Positions 25,451 to 33,897 of a stretch of DNA of 39,409 nt are shown in pieces. Positions within the stretch are counted from its first letter, which is position 1, and each line of letters starts with the position of its first letter. The notes below the pieces were generated by a model that did no database searches, was not told where the DNA came from, and saw nothing but the letters and a program-made list of their open reading frames with translations. The DNA lies in contig NZ_JFYV01000028.1 of assembly GCF_000632225.1 (NCBI RefSeq), forward strand, positions 1 to 39,409, read 5' to 3'. The translations under genes and the position numbers were made by a program. Source of the stretch: Sphingomonas sp. RIT328 (GTDB lineage: Bacteria > Pseudomonadota > Alphaproteobacteria > Sphingomonadales > Sphingomonadaceae).

Positions 25451-26992
25451 TCAGTCCGCCGCGACCGGCCCGTGCCCGCCCTTGGGCCGACGCGTGAACC
25501 AGACGAGGACGATCATCGCCGCGCTCAGCCATGCCGACAGGCGGAACAGGTCGGTCGAGGCGAGCAGATACGCCTGATTGACCATCTGGCGGGTGATCAT
25601 CGCGCTTGCCTGCACCGCATTCACGCCGAGCCGCTGCAGGGTCTCGGTCGCCATCTGCAACGGCATGCCGCTGCCGATCGCCTCGGCAAGGCGGCTCTGG
25701 TGCAGCGCCTCGCGCCGGTCCCAGGCGGTGGTGATGATCGAGGCGGAGAAGGAGCCTGCGACGATCCGCCCGAAATTGGAGATGCCCGTCGCCGAGGGGA
25801 TGCGCGGCGGGGCGATGCCGTCGAGCAGGATCGTCACCATCGCCAGGAAGAAGATGCTCATGCCGATTCCCTGGACGAGCAGCGGCAGCATGAAGTCGAA
25901 GACGGTCGCGCCGGTGACCAGATTCGACCGCATCCAATAGGAGACGGCGAAGGCGACGAACGAGATGGTCGCGAGCAGCCGCGCATCGACCTTGCCCGAC
26001 AGCCGCGCGGCGAGCGGCGAGATCACCACAGCGACGACGCCGCTCGGCGCCGCGATCAGCCCCGCCCAGGTCGCGGTATAGCCGAGCTGCGTCTGCAGCC
26101 ACAACGGCAGGATCAGCGTGTTGGCGAAGAACACCGCATAGCCGAGGCAGAAGACGAGCGTGCCGATCAGGAAGTTGCGGTTGCCGAACAGCGACAGGTC
26201 GACTGCCGGGTTGGCATCGGTCAGCTCCCAGATGATCCAGGCGACGAAGCCGACCGCGGCGACCACCGCGAGCACGCAGATCGCCGGATCGTTGAACCAG
26301 TCGGCGTTCTTGCCGAGATCGAGCATGATCTGCAGCGAACCGACCCACAGCACCAGCAGCATCAGCCCGACCGTATCGATCGGCAGCTTGCGCGTCGGCG
26401 TCTCGCGGCTCTTGAGGCCGTTCCAGCAGACCAGGGTGGTGAACAGGCCGAAGGGCAGGTTGATCAGGAAGATCCAGCTCCAATGGTAATTGTCGCTGAT
26501 ATAGCCGCCGAGGATCGGCCCCATCACCGGCCCGACCAGCGTCGTCATCGACCAGACGCCGAGCGCGGTCGAGCGTTTGTCGGGAGGGAAGATCGAGATG
26601 AGCAATGCCTGGCTGCCCGGCATCATCGGCCCCGAACAGGCGCCCTGCAGGATGCGGAAGGCGATCAGCGAGGGCAGGTCCCAGGCGATGCCGCACAGGA
26701 AGGAGGCGACGGTGAACGCCGCCACCGCGGTGCAGAAGGTGCGCACCACGCCGAACCGCCCCATCAGCCAGCCGGTCAGCGGCACCGCGACGCCGTTCGC
26801 CACCGCGAAGGCGGTGATCACCCAGGTCGAATTGTCGCTGGAGACGCCGAGATTGCCGGCGATCGTCGGCAGCGAGACGTTGGCGATCGTGCTGTCGAGC
26901 ACCATCATGAACGTGCCGAGCGCGAGCGCGAAGGCGATCAGCGCGCGCTGGCCGCCGACGAGCGGGGCGGGGCCTTGGGCTTGGGTGGCCAT
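25451..26992 (-). CDS. emrB: DHA2-family MFS efflux pump EmrB
   Basis: The protein has 513 residues and 14 predicted helices. It has the EmrB/QacA hallmarks: GTFMMVLDSTIANVSLPTIA in helix 1 (with Asp33-type motif D1), WVITAFAVANGVAVPLTGWL, GRFGVVR, RILQGACSGPMMPGSQALL and the helix 5 motif C, GPVMGPILGGYI. It exports hydrophobic drugs by proton antiport together with EmrA and the channel. It is last in the marR-OMF-emrA-emrB operon, separated from emrA by 121 bases that hold a palindromic repeat. Confidence in the EmrB subfamily is high; the substrate is unknown. Confidence 0.93.
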   Translation of the reverse strand: MATQAQGPAPLVGGQRALIAFALALGTFMMVLDSTIANVSLPTIAGNLGVSSDNSTWVITAFAVANGVAVPLTGWLMGRFGVVRTFCTAVAAFTVASFLCGIAWDLPSLIAFRILQGACSGPMMPGSQALLISIFPPDKRSTALGVWSMTTLVGPVMGPILGGYISDNYHWSWIFLINLPFGLFTTLVCWNGLKSRETPTRKLPIDTVGLMLLVLWVGSLQIMLDLGKNADWFNDPAICVLAVVAAVGFVAWIIWELTDANPAVDLSLFGNRNFLIGTLVFCLGYAVFFANTLILPLWLQTQLGYTATWAGLIAAPSGVVAVVISPLAARLSGKVDARLLATISFVAFAVSYWMRSNLVTGATVFDFMLPLLVQGIGMSIFFLAMVTILLDGIAPPRIPSATGISNFGRIVAGSFSASIITTAWDRREALHQSRLAEAIGSGMPLQMATETLQRLGVNAVQASAMITRQMVNQAYLLASTDLFRLSAWLSAAMIVLVWFTRRPKGGHGPVAAD

Positions 26993-27020
26993 TACAGGAT
27001 GTTCCAGACGGACTTGCCGT

Positions 27021-27099
27021 CCTCACCCTTGCCACCCGGCTGCGCCGGGCGGGCAACGTCCCTCTCCCGATCGGGAGAGGGGGCGGCAAAGGGTGGGGG
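27021..27099. repeat. Intergenic palindromic repeat between emrA and emrB
   Basis: Outer arms CCTCACCCTTGCC (27021-27033) and GGCAAAGGGTGGGGG (27085-27099) are near reverse complements. Inside are two perfect hairpins: CCCGGC/GCCGGG (27035-27049) and the 22-base palindrome at 27060-27081, CCTCTCCCGA/TCGGGAGAGG plus one C-G pair. It sits within an operon, so it may lower expression of emrB or protect the upstream message from decay. Confidence 0.8.
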
Positions 27100-27113
27100 C
27101 AGCGGAGGCGACA

Positions 27114-28274
27114 TCAACGATTGGCGGCGATGATCTGGCGGATGCGCGCCTCGACCGCAGGATCGCTGCCGTCGGTGGCGCGGCCGGCATAGGCCTGCGC
27201 CGCGGGCTGGCCGAGCAGCGCGCCCGAGCGATTGGCGGTATCCACCGTCGCATTGACCGACAGGCCGACGCGCAGCGGATGGGCGTTCAGCTCGCGCGGA
27301 TCGAGCGCGATCCGCACCGGCACGCGCTGGACGATCTTGATCCAGTTGCCGCTGGCATTCTGCGGCGGCAGCAGCGCGAAGGCGTTGCCCGATCCGGCGC
27401 CGACGCCGATCACCTTGCCGTGGAAGACGATGTCGTCGCCGTACATGTCGGCGGTCACCGTCGCGGGCTGGCCGATGCGCAGATCCTTGAGCTGCGTCTC
27501 GCGGAAGTTCGCGTCGACCCACACCTTGGACAGCGGCACCACCGCCATCAGCGGCGTGCCGGCGGCGACCTGCTGGCCGATCTGCACGGTGCGCTGCGCG
27601 ACCACCCCGTCGATCGGCGCGACGATGTGCATGTGGCTGCGCATGATCGCGGCGCGGCGATAGGCGGCGGCGGCGGCGAGCACCGCGGGGTTGGTGCTGG
27701 TGTCGGTGCCCTGCACCGTCGAGCGCGACTGCGCCTGCTGGCTGCGTGCGAGGTTGAGGTTGGCGCGCGCGACCTTGACCGCATCGGCGGCATGGGCGAG
27801 CTCCTCGCCCGAGATCGCGCCCTGGGCGGCGGCACCGCGCCGGCGCGCATAATCGGCAGTGGCGGCGGAGAGCTGCGCCTCGGCCTGCACCACCGCCGCG
27901 CCGCTTTCGCCGACCTTGCTGATGTCGGCGCGGGTGGCGCGCACCGCGCGGGCGAGCTCCGCTGCGGCCGAGGCGAGCGCGACGTCGGCGGTCGCCGGGT
28001 CGAGGTCGAGCAGCGGCGCGCCGGCCTTGACCGTCTGCGTATTGTCGGCGTGGATCGCGGTGATCTGGCCGGGATCGCGCGCGGTGATCGCGACGACGTC
28101 GCCGGCGACATAGGCGTCGTCGGTCTCCTCGGCGGGTTTGGCGAGCAGGAAGTGCGACACCGCCCAGGCGATCAGCCCGATCGCCACGACGATGCCGAGG
28201 ATCAGCAGCCCGCGGCGGCGGGCTTGCGGCTTGCCGGCGGGCGGGAGGGGCGCGGACGCTTGCGTATCGGTCAT
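27114..28274 (-). CDS. emrA: EmrA-type membrane fusion protein
   Basis: The protein has 386 residues. A membrane helix lies at about 20-42 (RGLLILGIVVAIGLIAWAVS). Then come ETDDAYVAGDVVAITARDPG, the first lipoyl half (TVKAGAPLLDLDPA), a coiled-coil hairpin at about 95-205, the second lipoyl half (IVAPIDGVVAQRTVQIGQQV) and the barrel (KVWVDANFRETQLKDLRIGQ). It joins the MFS pump to the outer-membrane channel. Its ATG overlaps the channel's stop as ATGA. It is clearly a different lineage from the adaptor at 13079-14245: shorter N-terminus and no alanine tract. Confidence 0.93.
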   Translation of the reverse strand: MTDTQASAPLPPAGKPQARRRGLLILGIVVAIGLIAWAVSHFLLAKPAEETDDAYVAGDVVAITARDPGQITAIHADNTQTVKAGAPLLDLDPATADVALASAAAELARAVRATRADISKVGESGAAVVQAEAQLSAATADYARRRGAAAQGAISGEELAHAADAVKVARANLNLARSQQAQSRSTVQGTDTSTNPAVLAAAAAYRRAAIMRSHMHIVAPIDGVVAQRTVQIGQQVAAGTPLMAVVPLSKVWVDANFRETQLKDLRIGQPATVTADMYGDDIVFHGKVIGVGAGSGNAFALLPPQNASGNWIKIVQRVPVRIALDPRELNAHPLRVGLSVNATVDTANRSGALLGQPAAQAYAGRATDGSDPAVEARIRQIIAANR

Positions 28275-29674
28275 CGGCGGGGTTCCTGGGGAGAGAAGCC
28301 GCCGCCGAGCGCCAGCACCAGCGCGACGCGCTGGCGGGCCGCATCGGCGGCGAGATTGGCCTGGGTCAATTGCGCATCGAGCAGGCGGACGTCGTTGTCG
28401 ACGAGGTCGAGCTTGCTATCGAGGCCGCTGGCGACACGGATCGCATTGAGACGGTTGGTCTCGCCGAAGCCGCGCACCACCTCGGCGGTGCGGGCGCGCT
28501 GTTCGGCGAGGTTGGCGACCAGCGCGATCGCATCGGCGGCGTCGCGCACCGCGCCGATGACGCGATCATTATAATCGGCAGTGGCGAGATCGAGCGCCGC
28601 GGTCGCGCCGGCGAGGTCCGCCTTCAACCGGCCATTGTCGAACAGCGGCAGGTGGATCGCCGGACCGGCGCCGGCGGTGCCGGCGTCGAGGCTGACGAGA
28701 TTGCCGAGTCCGATCGCCTGGAAGCCGGCGAGCGCGGTGAGGTTGACGTTGGGATAGAAGGCATGGCGTGCGACCTGCCGGCCGGCGGCGGCGGCGGCGA
28801 TCCGCGCCTGCGCCGCGGCGATGTCGGGCCGCCGGGCGAGCAGGTCGGCGGGAACCTGCGCGGGCAGCGGCAAAGCGGCGTCGAGCTGCACCGTCGTGGG
28901 GACGATCGCTGCGGCATAGTCCGGCCCGCGCCCGGCAAGCGCCGCGAGCGCATTCACCGCCAGCGCCCGCGCGCCTTCCGCCCGCACCAGCGCGCTCTGC
29001 GCCTGGGCGAGCAGCGTCTGCGCGGCGGTCGCCTGCAGATTGCTCGCCAGCCGGTTGCGGATACGGATGGCGACGAGGCGTACCGATTGCTGCCGGGTCG
29101 CGATGGTGCGGCGGGCGATCGTCGCCTCCGCCTCGGCGCGGGCGAGGTCGATATAGGTCTGCACCACCGACCCGGCGATCGCCAGCCGCGCCGCGGCGAG
29201 ATCGAGCGCCGCAGCCTCGGCCGAGGCGCGCGCACCGGCGATCGCCGCCTTCTGCCGGCCGAACAGATCGAGGTTCCAGCTCAGATTGGCCTGCGTCGTC
29301 CCGACGAAGCGCACCGACCCACCATAGGGCGGCGGGATGATGTAGCGGCCCGACAGGCGCTGCACCTGTTCGTTGGCGTCGAGCGAGACGTCGGGGCCGG
29401 TGTCGGCGCGGCGGCTCGACAGCACCGCCTGTGCCTGCGCGATACGGGCGAGCGCGGCGTCGAGCGTCGGATTGCCCGCGGTCGCCTCTGCGACGAGCCG
29501 GTCGAGCTGCGGGTCGCCGAAGCCGGTCCACCAGTTGTCGGCGATCGCCGGTGCCGGCGCGCCGGTGAGGCCGAGCGACGCGGGCGCGACCGCCTGCACC
29601 GCGGGCGGGCTGGCCGGCACCGCGCAGCCGGCGAGAAGAAGGAGCGCCGCGGGCGGCAGGATCTTGGTGGTCAC
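28271..29674 (-). CDS. NodT-family outer-membrane factor lipoprotein
   Basis: The protein has 467 residues with a normal lipoprotein signal, MTTKILPPAALLLLAGC, with the lipid Cys at residue 17. WWTGFGDPQLDRLVAEA opens the first OEP repeat; LSWNLDLFGRQKAAIAGARA and LPAQVPADLLARRPDIAAAQ are further family signatures. It forms the trimeric channel for the EmrA/EmrB pair. It is coupled by ATGA overlaps to marR upstream and emrA downstream, an order (channel first) that differs from the other pump operon in this window. Its normal signal peptide contrasts with the repeat-split one at 11412-13079. Confidence 0.93.
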   Translation of the reverse strand: MTTKILPPAALLLLAGCAVPASPPAVQAVAPASLGLTGAPAPAIADNWWTGFGDPQLDRLVAEATAGNPTLDAALARIAQAQAVLSSRRADTGPDVSLDANEQVQRLSGRYIIPPPYGGSVRFVGTTQANLSWNLDLFGRQKAAIAGARASAEAAALDLAAARLAIAGSVVQTYIDLARAEAEATIARRTIATRQQSVRLVAIRIRNRLASNLQATAAQTLLAQAQSALVRAEGARALAVNALAALAGRGPDYAAAIVPTTVQLDAALPLPAQVPADLLARRPDIAAAQARIAAAAAGRQVARHAFYPNVNLTALAGFQAIGLGNLVSLDAGTAGAGPAIHLPLFDNGRLKADLAGATAALDLATADYNDRVIGAVRDAADAIALVANLAEQRARTAEVVRGFGETNRLNAIRVASGLDSKLDLVDNDVRLLDAQLTQANLAADAARQRVALVLALGGGFSPQEPRR

Positions 29675-30144
29675 GCTGGAGTGCCTTGTTCGGGGCCATT
29701 CTGGATGGTGTCGCGCAGCCGCCGCAGCAGCTCGGTCAACCGGTCGACATCGGCGGCGTCCCAGTCCTTCAGCCAGTGGTTCCAGAGCTGGACGACCTCG
29801 TCCCGGACGGCGCAGGCGATCTGCTCGCCCGCCTCGGTCAGGATCAGGCGGATGACGCGGCGATCCTCGCCGCTCTCGCGGTCGCGCCGCACCCAGTCAC
29901 GCTCCTCGAGCGTATCGACCAGCCGGGTGATCGCGCCCTTGTCGTGGCACAGGTCGCGGGCGATCTCCGCACAGCTTTGCGCACCGTTGAAATGCAGGGA
30001 GACCAGCGCGCTCCATTGCGTCTTGGTGAGGCCGGCGCGGCTGAAGATCGGTTCGAGCGCGATCGTGCCGAGCTGCTCCGACCGGCGGACGAGATAGCCG
30101 ATCGAATTTTCGGGCGTGAAATTATGCTCGGAGTAATGCGCCAT
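29671..30144 (-). CDS. MarR-family regulator of the downstream pump
   Basis: The protein has 157 residues with the MarR winged helix: QWSALVSLHFNGAQSCAEIA, RDLCHDKGAITRLVDTLEER (recognition helix) and the wing RRDRESGEDRRVIRLILTEA. Such dimers repress drug-pump genes until a phenolic or similar ligand binds. It is first in the operon, with its stop overlapping the channel gene start as ATGA. Two copies of a palindrome lie directly before its ATG and overlap its AAGG ribosome binding site, strongly suggesting autoregulation of the whole operon. Confidence 0.93.
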   Translation of the reverse strand: MAHYSEHNFTPENSIGYLVRRSEQLGTIALEPIFSRAGLTKTQWSALVSLHFNGAQSCAEIARDLCHDKGAITRLVDTLEERDWVRRDRESGEDRRVIRLILTEAGEQIACAVRDEVVQLWNHWLKDWDAADVDRLTELLRRLRDTIQNGPEQGTPA

Positions 30145-30148
30145 AAGG

Positions 30149-30175
30149 TTGCCTTGGCAATGGTTGCCTCGGCAG
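30149..30175. promoter_or_regulatory. Tandem palindromic operator, probably for MarR
   Basis: TTGCCTTGGCAA (30149-30160, a perfect palindrome around TT) and TTGCCTCGGCAG (30164-30175) are near-identical sites 15 bases apart, both within GGTTGCCTYGGCA. They start 5 bases upstream of the marR start codon. Binding here would block both transcription and translation start of the pump operon. Confidence 0.7.
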
Positions 30176-30337
30176 TCAATCGCTTGTTACGAACTGTTTC
30201 GCAATGCAGCATTTTTCCGCTGCGCCGCATCGCGGCCATTCCGGCGTCTTATCCTGCGGCGGTCGGCGTGATTCGGTGCTAACTCCTTTTTAGGGCTGCT
30301 GGACTAGGCCGAAGGGTAGATTTCGCAGGACGCCGAT

Positions 30338-32821
30338 ATGGAATTTCCGTTAATCGCGCCGCAGCCGCCGCGACTCAGTGCCATGACGGACGATCTCCGC
30401 CGGATCGAGGCCTCGGGCGTGTTCAGCAACAACGGCCCCGAGGTGCGCGCGTTCGAGGCGGAGGCGACCGAGCGGCTGTTCGGCGGCAGCGGCGCCTGCC
30501 TCGCGGTGGGCAATGCGACGCTCGGGCTGATGGTCGCGCTGCGGCAGGCGGCCGGGCTGCGGCCGCGGGCGGATAGCCTCGCGCTGATGCCGGCGCTGAC
30601 CTTCGCCGCGACCGCGCAGGCGGCGTTATGGGCGGGACTGACCCCGCTGATCTGCGACATCGAGCCAGACGGCTGGACCGCCGACCCGCAGCAGGAAGAG
30701 GCGCTGCTCGCCCGCTACGGCGCGCGGATCGGCGTCATCGTGCCCTATGCGACCTTCGGCACCGCGATCGATCTCGACCGCTACGCCTGGCTCGCCGCAC
30801 GCTATCGGGTCGGCGTGGTGATCGATGCGGCGGCGTCGCTCGGCACGATCGATGCGGCGGGGCGCGGCTTCGGCACCGGCGCGCCGTTCGCGATCGTCTA
30901 TTCGATGCATGCGACCAAGACCTTCTCGGTCGCCGAGGGCGGGCTGATCTACAGCGGTGATGCCGCGCAGGTGGATCAGATGCGCGGCATGATCAACTTC
31001 GGCTTCGAGCGGGGCCGCAGCGCGACGCTGCCGGGGATCAACGCCAAGCTGCCCGAGGTGATCGCGCTGATGGCGCGCGCCAAGCTCGCCGAGATCGACA
31101 CGGTCTGTGCGCATCGCGCCGGCATCGACGCCGCCTATCGCGCCGCACTGCCCGATCTGACGATGCAGCGCAGCTGCGGTCGGCGGCAGGCGACGCAGTT
31201 CATGCCGGTGCTGCTGCCGCCCGCACTCGCGCCGCGGCGCGATGCGATCGTCGCGGCGATGGCGGCGGAGGGCGTCGGCGTCGGCCAATATTTCAGCCCG
31301 CACATCGGCCAGCAGCCGCTGTTCCGCGACACCGCGTTGATCGAGCCGACCCCGGTCGCCGATGCGATCGGCGGACGGATGTTGAGCCTGCCGATCACCG
31401 ATGCGATGCAGGCGGCGGACGCGCCGGTGATCGCCGAGCGCCTGCACCGCGTGCTGGCGCGCGAGGCGGCGCGGCAGGGATCGCAGCGGCAGGGAGCGGC
31501 GATGGACGATCTGACGACGGTGGTGATCGGCGGCGGTCCCGCCGGCACCGCGATGCTGACCGCGGCGAGCAAGCAGGGCAAGCTTGCACCGCTCGTCGAG
31601 GCGGGCTTCGCGATCGTCGAGTCGCGCGCGCGGATGGGGGCGGGCGAGCTCGGCGCCTATGCCATCCGCTCCGACACCACGGCGGAGACCTTCCTGTCGG
31701 CGGTGAAGAACAACCCGCATCCCGAACTCGCCGCGCTCGAACATCATCCCGCCGGGCAGCTGATGAGCCGCTATGTCGCCGAACTGGGTGCGCCGCTGGT
31801 CGATACCGCGCCGCTGCTCTCGGTCACCGCCGACCGGCTGGCCGAGATCGTGACGCGCCACGGCGGATCGGTGCTGACCGGGCATCAGGCGGAGCGCGTT
31901 CAGCGCACGCCGGACGGCCGCTGGCAGACGACGGTGCGCGACGGGGCCGGCGGCGCGCGCAGCCTGGTGTCGCGCAACGTCGTCATCGCGACCGGCGGCT
32001 ATCAGACCGACGAACAGGTCGCCGCCCAGCGCGTCGCCGGCGTGCCGCTGATCGCGCTGGCGGGCGAGCGGCTGATGCGCTCGGACGCGCTGCTGCGGCT
32101 CGGCGGCGTCGAACAGGCGGTGGAGCGGCTGCGCGGCATCGCCGCACCGCGCGTCGCGATCATCGGCGCCTCGACCAGCGCGATCGCCGCGGCGGTGCTG
32201 CTGCTGAAAGCTCAGCCGGGCTTCGCCTTTGGCGCGGGCGCGGTGACGCTGCTGCACCGCCAGCCGCTCAAGCCCTTCTATCCCAACGTCGCCGCGGCGC
32301 ACGCCGACGGCTTCACCGATTTCGACGAGAACGATATCTGCCCGGTCAGCGGCTTCGTGCTGCGGCTCGCCGGGCTGCGGCTCGAATCGCGCGAGCTGGT
32401 GCTGCGCATGCTGTCGCTTGGCGGCCGGGTGCCCGATCCGCGCGTCGCCTCGCATCGCATCGCCGGCGACGACGATGCCGCGGCGCGCGGACTCATCGCC
32501 GATGCCGATCTGGTGATCGGCGCGCTCGGCTATCGCCCGCGCGCGGTGCCGCTGTTCGGCAGCGACGGCGCGCCGATCGCGCTGGCGCATCAGGCGGGGC
32601 GGCCGATGGTCGATCGCCATTGCCGCCTGCTCGATGCGCAGGACCGGCCGGTGCCCGGCGCGTTCGGCATCGGCCTGTCGGCGGGCTTCGTTCCCTGGGG
32701 CCGGCTCGGCGGCGAGGCGAGCTTCCGCGGCCAGGCCAACGGCCTGTGGCTGTGGCAGAATGACGTCGGCCAGATGATCGTCGACCAGCTGCTCGAACGG
32801 GAGGCGCAGGAGGCGGCATGA
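30338..32821 (+). CDS. DegT-type PLP aminotransferase fused to FAD/NAD(P) oxidoreductase
   Basis: One uninterrupted 827-residue frame. Residues 1-385 are a complete DegT/DnrJ/EryC1/StrS aminotransferase-fold domain: VFSNNGPEVRAFEAE, PALTFAATAQA, D163 in VIDAAASLG, PLP lysine K194 in SMHATKTFSVAEGG, and a typical C-terminal domain. Residues 389-827 are a complete two-dinucleotide oxidoreductase: VVIGGGPAGTA for FAD, IIGASTSAIAA for NAD(P)H, and VIGALGYRPR near the end, resembling ornithine/lysine N-oxygenase relatives. AGGA is 7 bases before the first ATG. At the join, AGGGAG lies 5 bases before ATG 31502 (M389), so the second domain might also be made alone. The stop overlaps the glycosyltransferase start. 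Amine formation then N-oxidation on a sugar is my inference. Confidence 0.82.
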   Translation: MEFPLIAPQPPRLSAMTDDLRRIEASGVFSNNGPEVRAFEAEATERLFGGSGACLAVGNATLGLMVALRQAAGLRPRADSLALMPALTFAATAQAALWAGLTPLICDIEPDGWTADPQQEEALLARYGARIGVIVPYATFGTAIDLDRYAWLAARYRVGVVIDAAASLGTIDAAGRGFGTGAPFAIVYSMHATKTFSVAEGGLIYSGDAAQVDQMRGMINFGFERGRSATLPGINAKLPEVIALMARAKLAEIDTVCAHRAGIDAAYRAALPDLTMQRSCGRRQATQFMPVLLPPALAPRRDAIVAAMAAEGVGVGQYFSPHIGQQPLFRDTALIEPTPVADAIGGRMLSLPITDAMQAADAPVIAERLHRVLAREAARQGSQRQGAAMDDLTTVVIGGGPAGTAMLTAASKQGKLAPLVEAGFAIVESRARMGAGELGAYAIRSDTTAETFLSAVKNNPHPELAALEHHPAGQLMSRYVAELGAPLVDTAPLLSVTADRLAEIVTRHGGSVLTGHQAERVQRTPDGRWQTTVRDGAGGARSLVSRNVVIATGGYQTDEQVAAQRVAGVPLIALAGERLMRSDALLRLGGVEQAVERLRGIAAPRVAIIGASTSAIAAAVLLLKAQPGFAFGAGAVTLLHRQPLKPFYPNVAAAHADGFTDFDENDICPVSGFVLRLAGLRLESRELVLRMLSLGGRVPDPRVASHRIAGDDDAAARGLIADADLVIGALGYRPRAVPLFGSDGAPIALAHQAGRPMVDRHCRLLDAQDRPVPGAFGIGLSAGFVPWGRLGGEASFRGQANGLWLWQNDVGQMIVDQLLEREAQEAA

Positions 32822-33897
32822 CCGCGCCGATCGTCTCGATCGTCATCCCCGGCTACAATGGCGAGGCCTTCCTCGCCGACACGCTGCACTCGCTCGCCGC
32901 GCAGACGCTGACCGACTGGGAGGCGATCGTCGTCGACGATTGTTCGGCCGACGGCACGCGCGATCTGGTGCGCGGCTGGGCCGATCCGCGCGTGCGGCTG
33001 ATCGAGAATGACGTCAACGGCGGCCCGGTGCGCACCCGCAATCGCGGCGTCGCCGCGGCGCGCGGCCGGTTCATCGCCGGGCTCGACCAGGACGATCTCT
33101 GCCTGCCCGAACGGCTGGCGCGGCAGGTCGCCTATCTCGACGCGCATCCCGACGTCGTGCTGGTCGGCGCGCAGGCCGAGCAGTTGCGCGACGGCCGCGT
33201 CTCGGCGATGCATTATGCCTCGCACACCACGCCCGATCTGATCGCCTGGCTGAGCTGGATCGAGAATCCGCTGGTCTGGTCGACGGTGATGGTGCGCAGC
33301 GAGGTGGCGCGCGCGCTCGATCCGTTCACCCGGCCCGAGATCCTCTATGCCGAGGATTTCGACCTCTACCACCGCGTCGGCGCGTTCGGGCGGATCGCGC
33401 GGCTCGACATGCCGCTGCTCCGCTATCGCCAGCATGCCGCCGGCGCGTCGCAGCGCTTTACCGAGACGATGCGCCAGTCGGCGATGCGCGTGCTCGCCGA
33501 ACGCCATGCCGCGGTGCTCGGCGTCGCCGCGGCGGAGGAACTGGCGCGGCTGCTGGTGCTGCACAATATGGGCGGGGTACCGGTGCCCGATCGCGCGACG
33601 CTGCAACGGCTCGGCGCCGGCATCACCACCTTGCAGACCGCCTTCCTCGCGCAGGAGCGGCCCGACGCCGAAAGCCGCCAGCTGATCCGCTGGGAAACGG
33701 CGCGGCGCTGGGCGCGGATCGGGCGCGCCGGGTTACGATCGGGCGCGGTGCGGCTCGGCGACGTGGTGCGCGCGCGGCCGCCGCATCTCGGCCTCGGCTA
33801 TGCCGGGATCGAGACGCTGGCCTGGTGCGCCGCGGTCGGCGCATTGCGGCGCGCGCAGGAGCGGCGCGCGGCGGATCAGGCCGGGCAGCGGCTGTAG
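32818..33897 (+). CDS. GT2-family glycosyltransferase
   Basis: The protein has 359 residues. The GT-A domain covers about 5-230: VSIVIPGYNGEAFLADTLHS, VVDDCSADGT with the nucleotide-binding acidic pair at 40-41, NGGPVRTRNRGVAAARG, the DXD-like LDQDD at 89-93, and EDFDLYHRVG near the catalytic base. The C-terminal 100 or so residues are Ala/Arg-rich and predicted to be helical. It is an inverting enzyme using a nucleotide sugar. It is coupled by ATGA to the DegT-FAD fusion, so it probably transfers the sugar that the fusion makes, or acts on the same product (inference). No wzx/wzy or other polysaccharide genes lie near. Confidence 0.92.
   Translation: MTAPIVSIVIPGYNGEAFLADTLHSLAAQTLTDWEAIVVDDCSADGTRDLVRGWADPRVRLIENDVNGGPVRTRNRGVAAARGRFIAGLDQDDLCLPERLARQVAYLDAHPDVVLVGAQAEQLRDGRVSAMHYASHTTPDLIAWLSWIENPLVWSTVMVRSEVARALDPFTRPEILYAEDFDLYHRVGAFGRIARLDMPLLRYRQHAAGASQRFTETMRQSAMRVLAERHAAVLGVAAAEELARLLVLHNMGGVPVPDRATLQRLGAGITTLQTAFLAQERPDAESRQLIRWETARRWARIGRAGLRSGAVRLGDVVRARPPHLGLGYAGIETLAWCAAVGALRRAQERRAADQAGQRL

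Noticed and set aside
25472..28574. Overlapping plus-strand frames of 553 and 665 codons
   Set aside because: They are antisense to emrB, emrA and the channel gene, and made of low-information Arg/Asp/His/Gln sequence.
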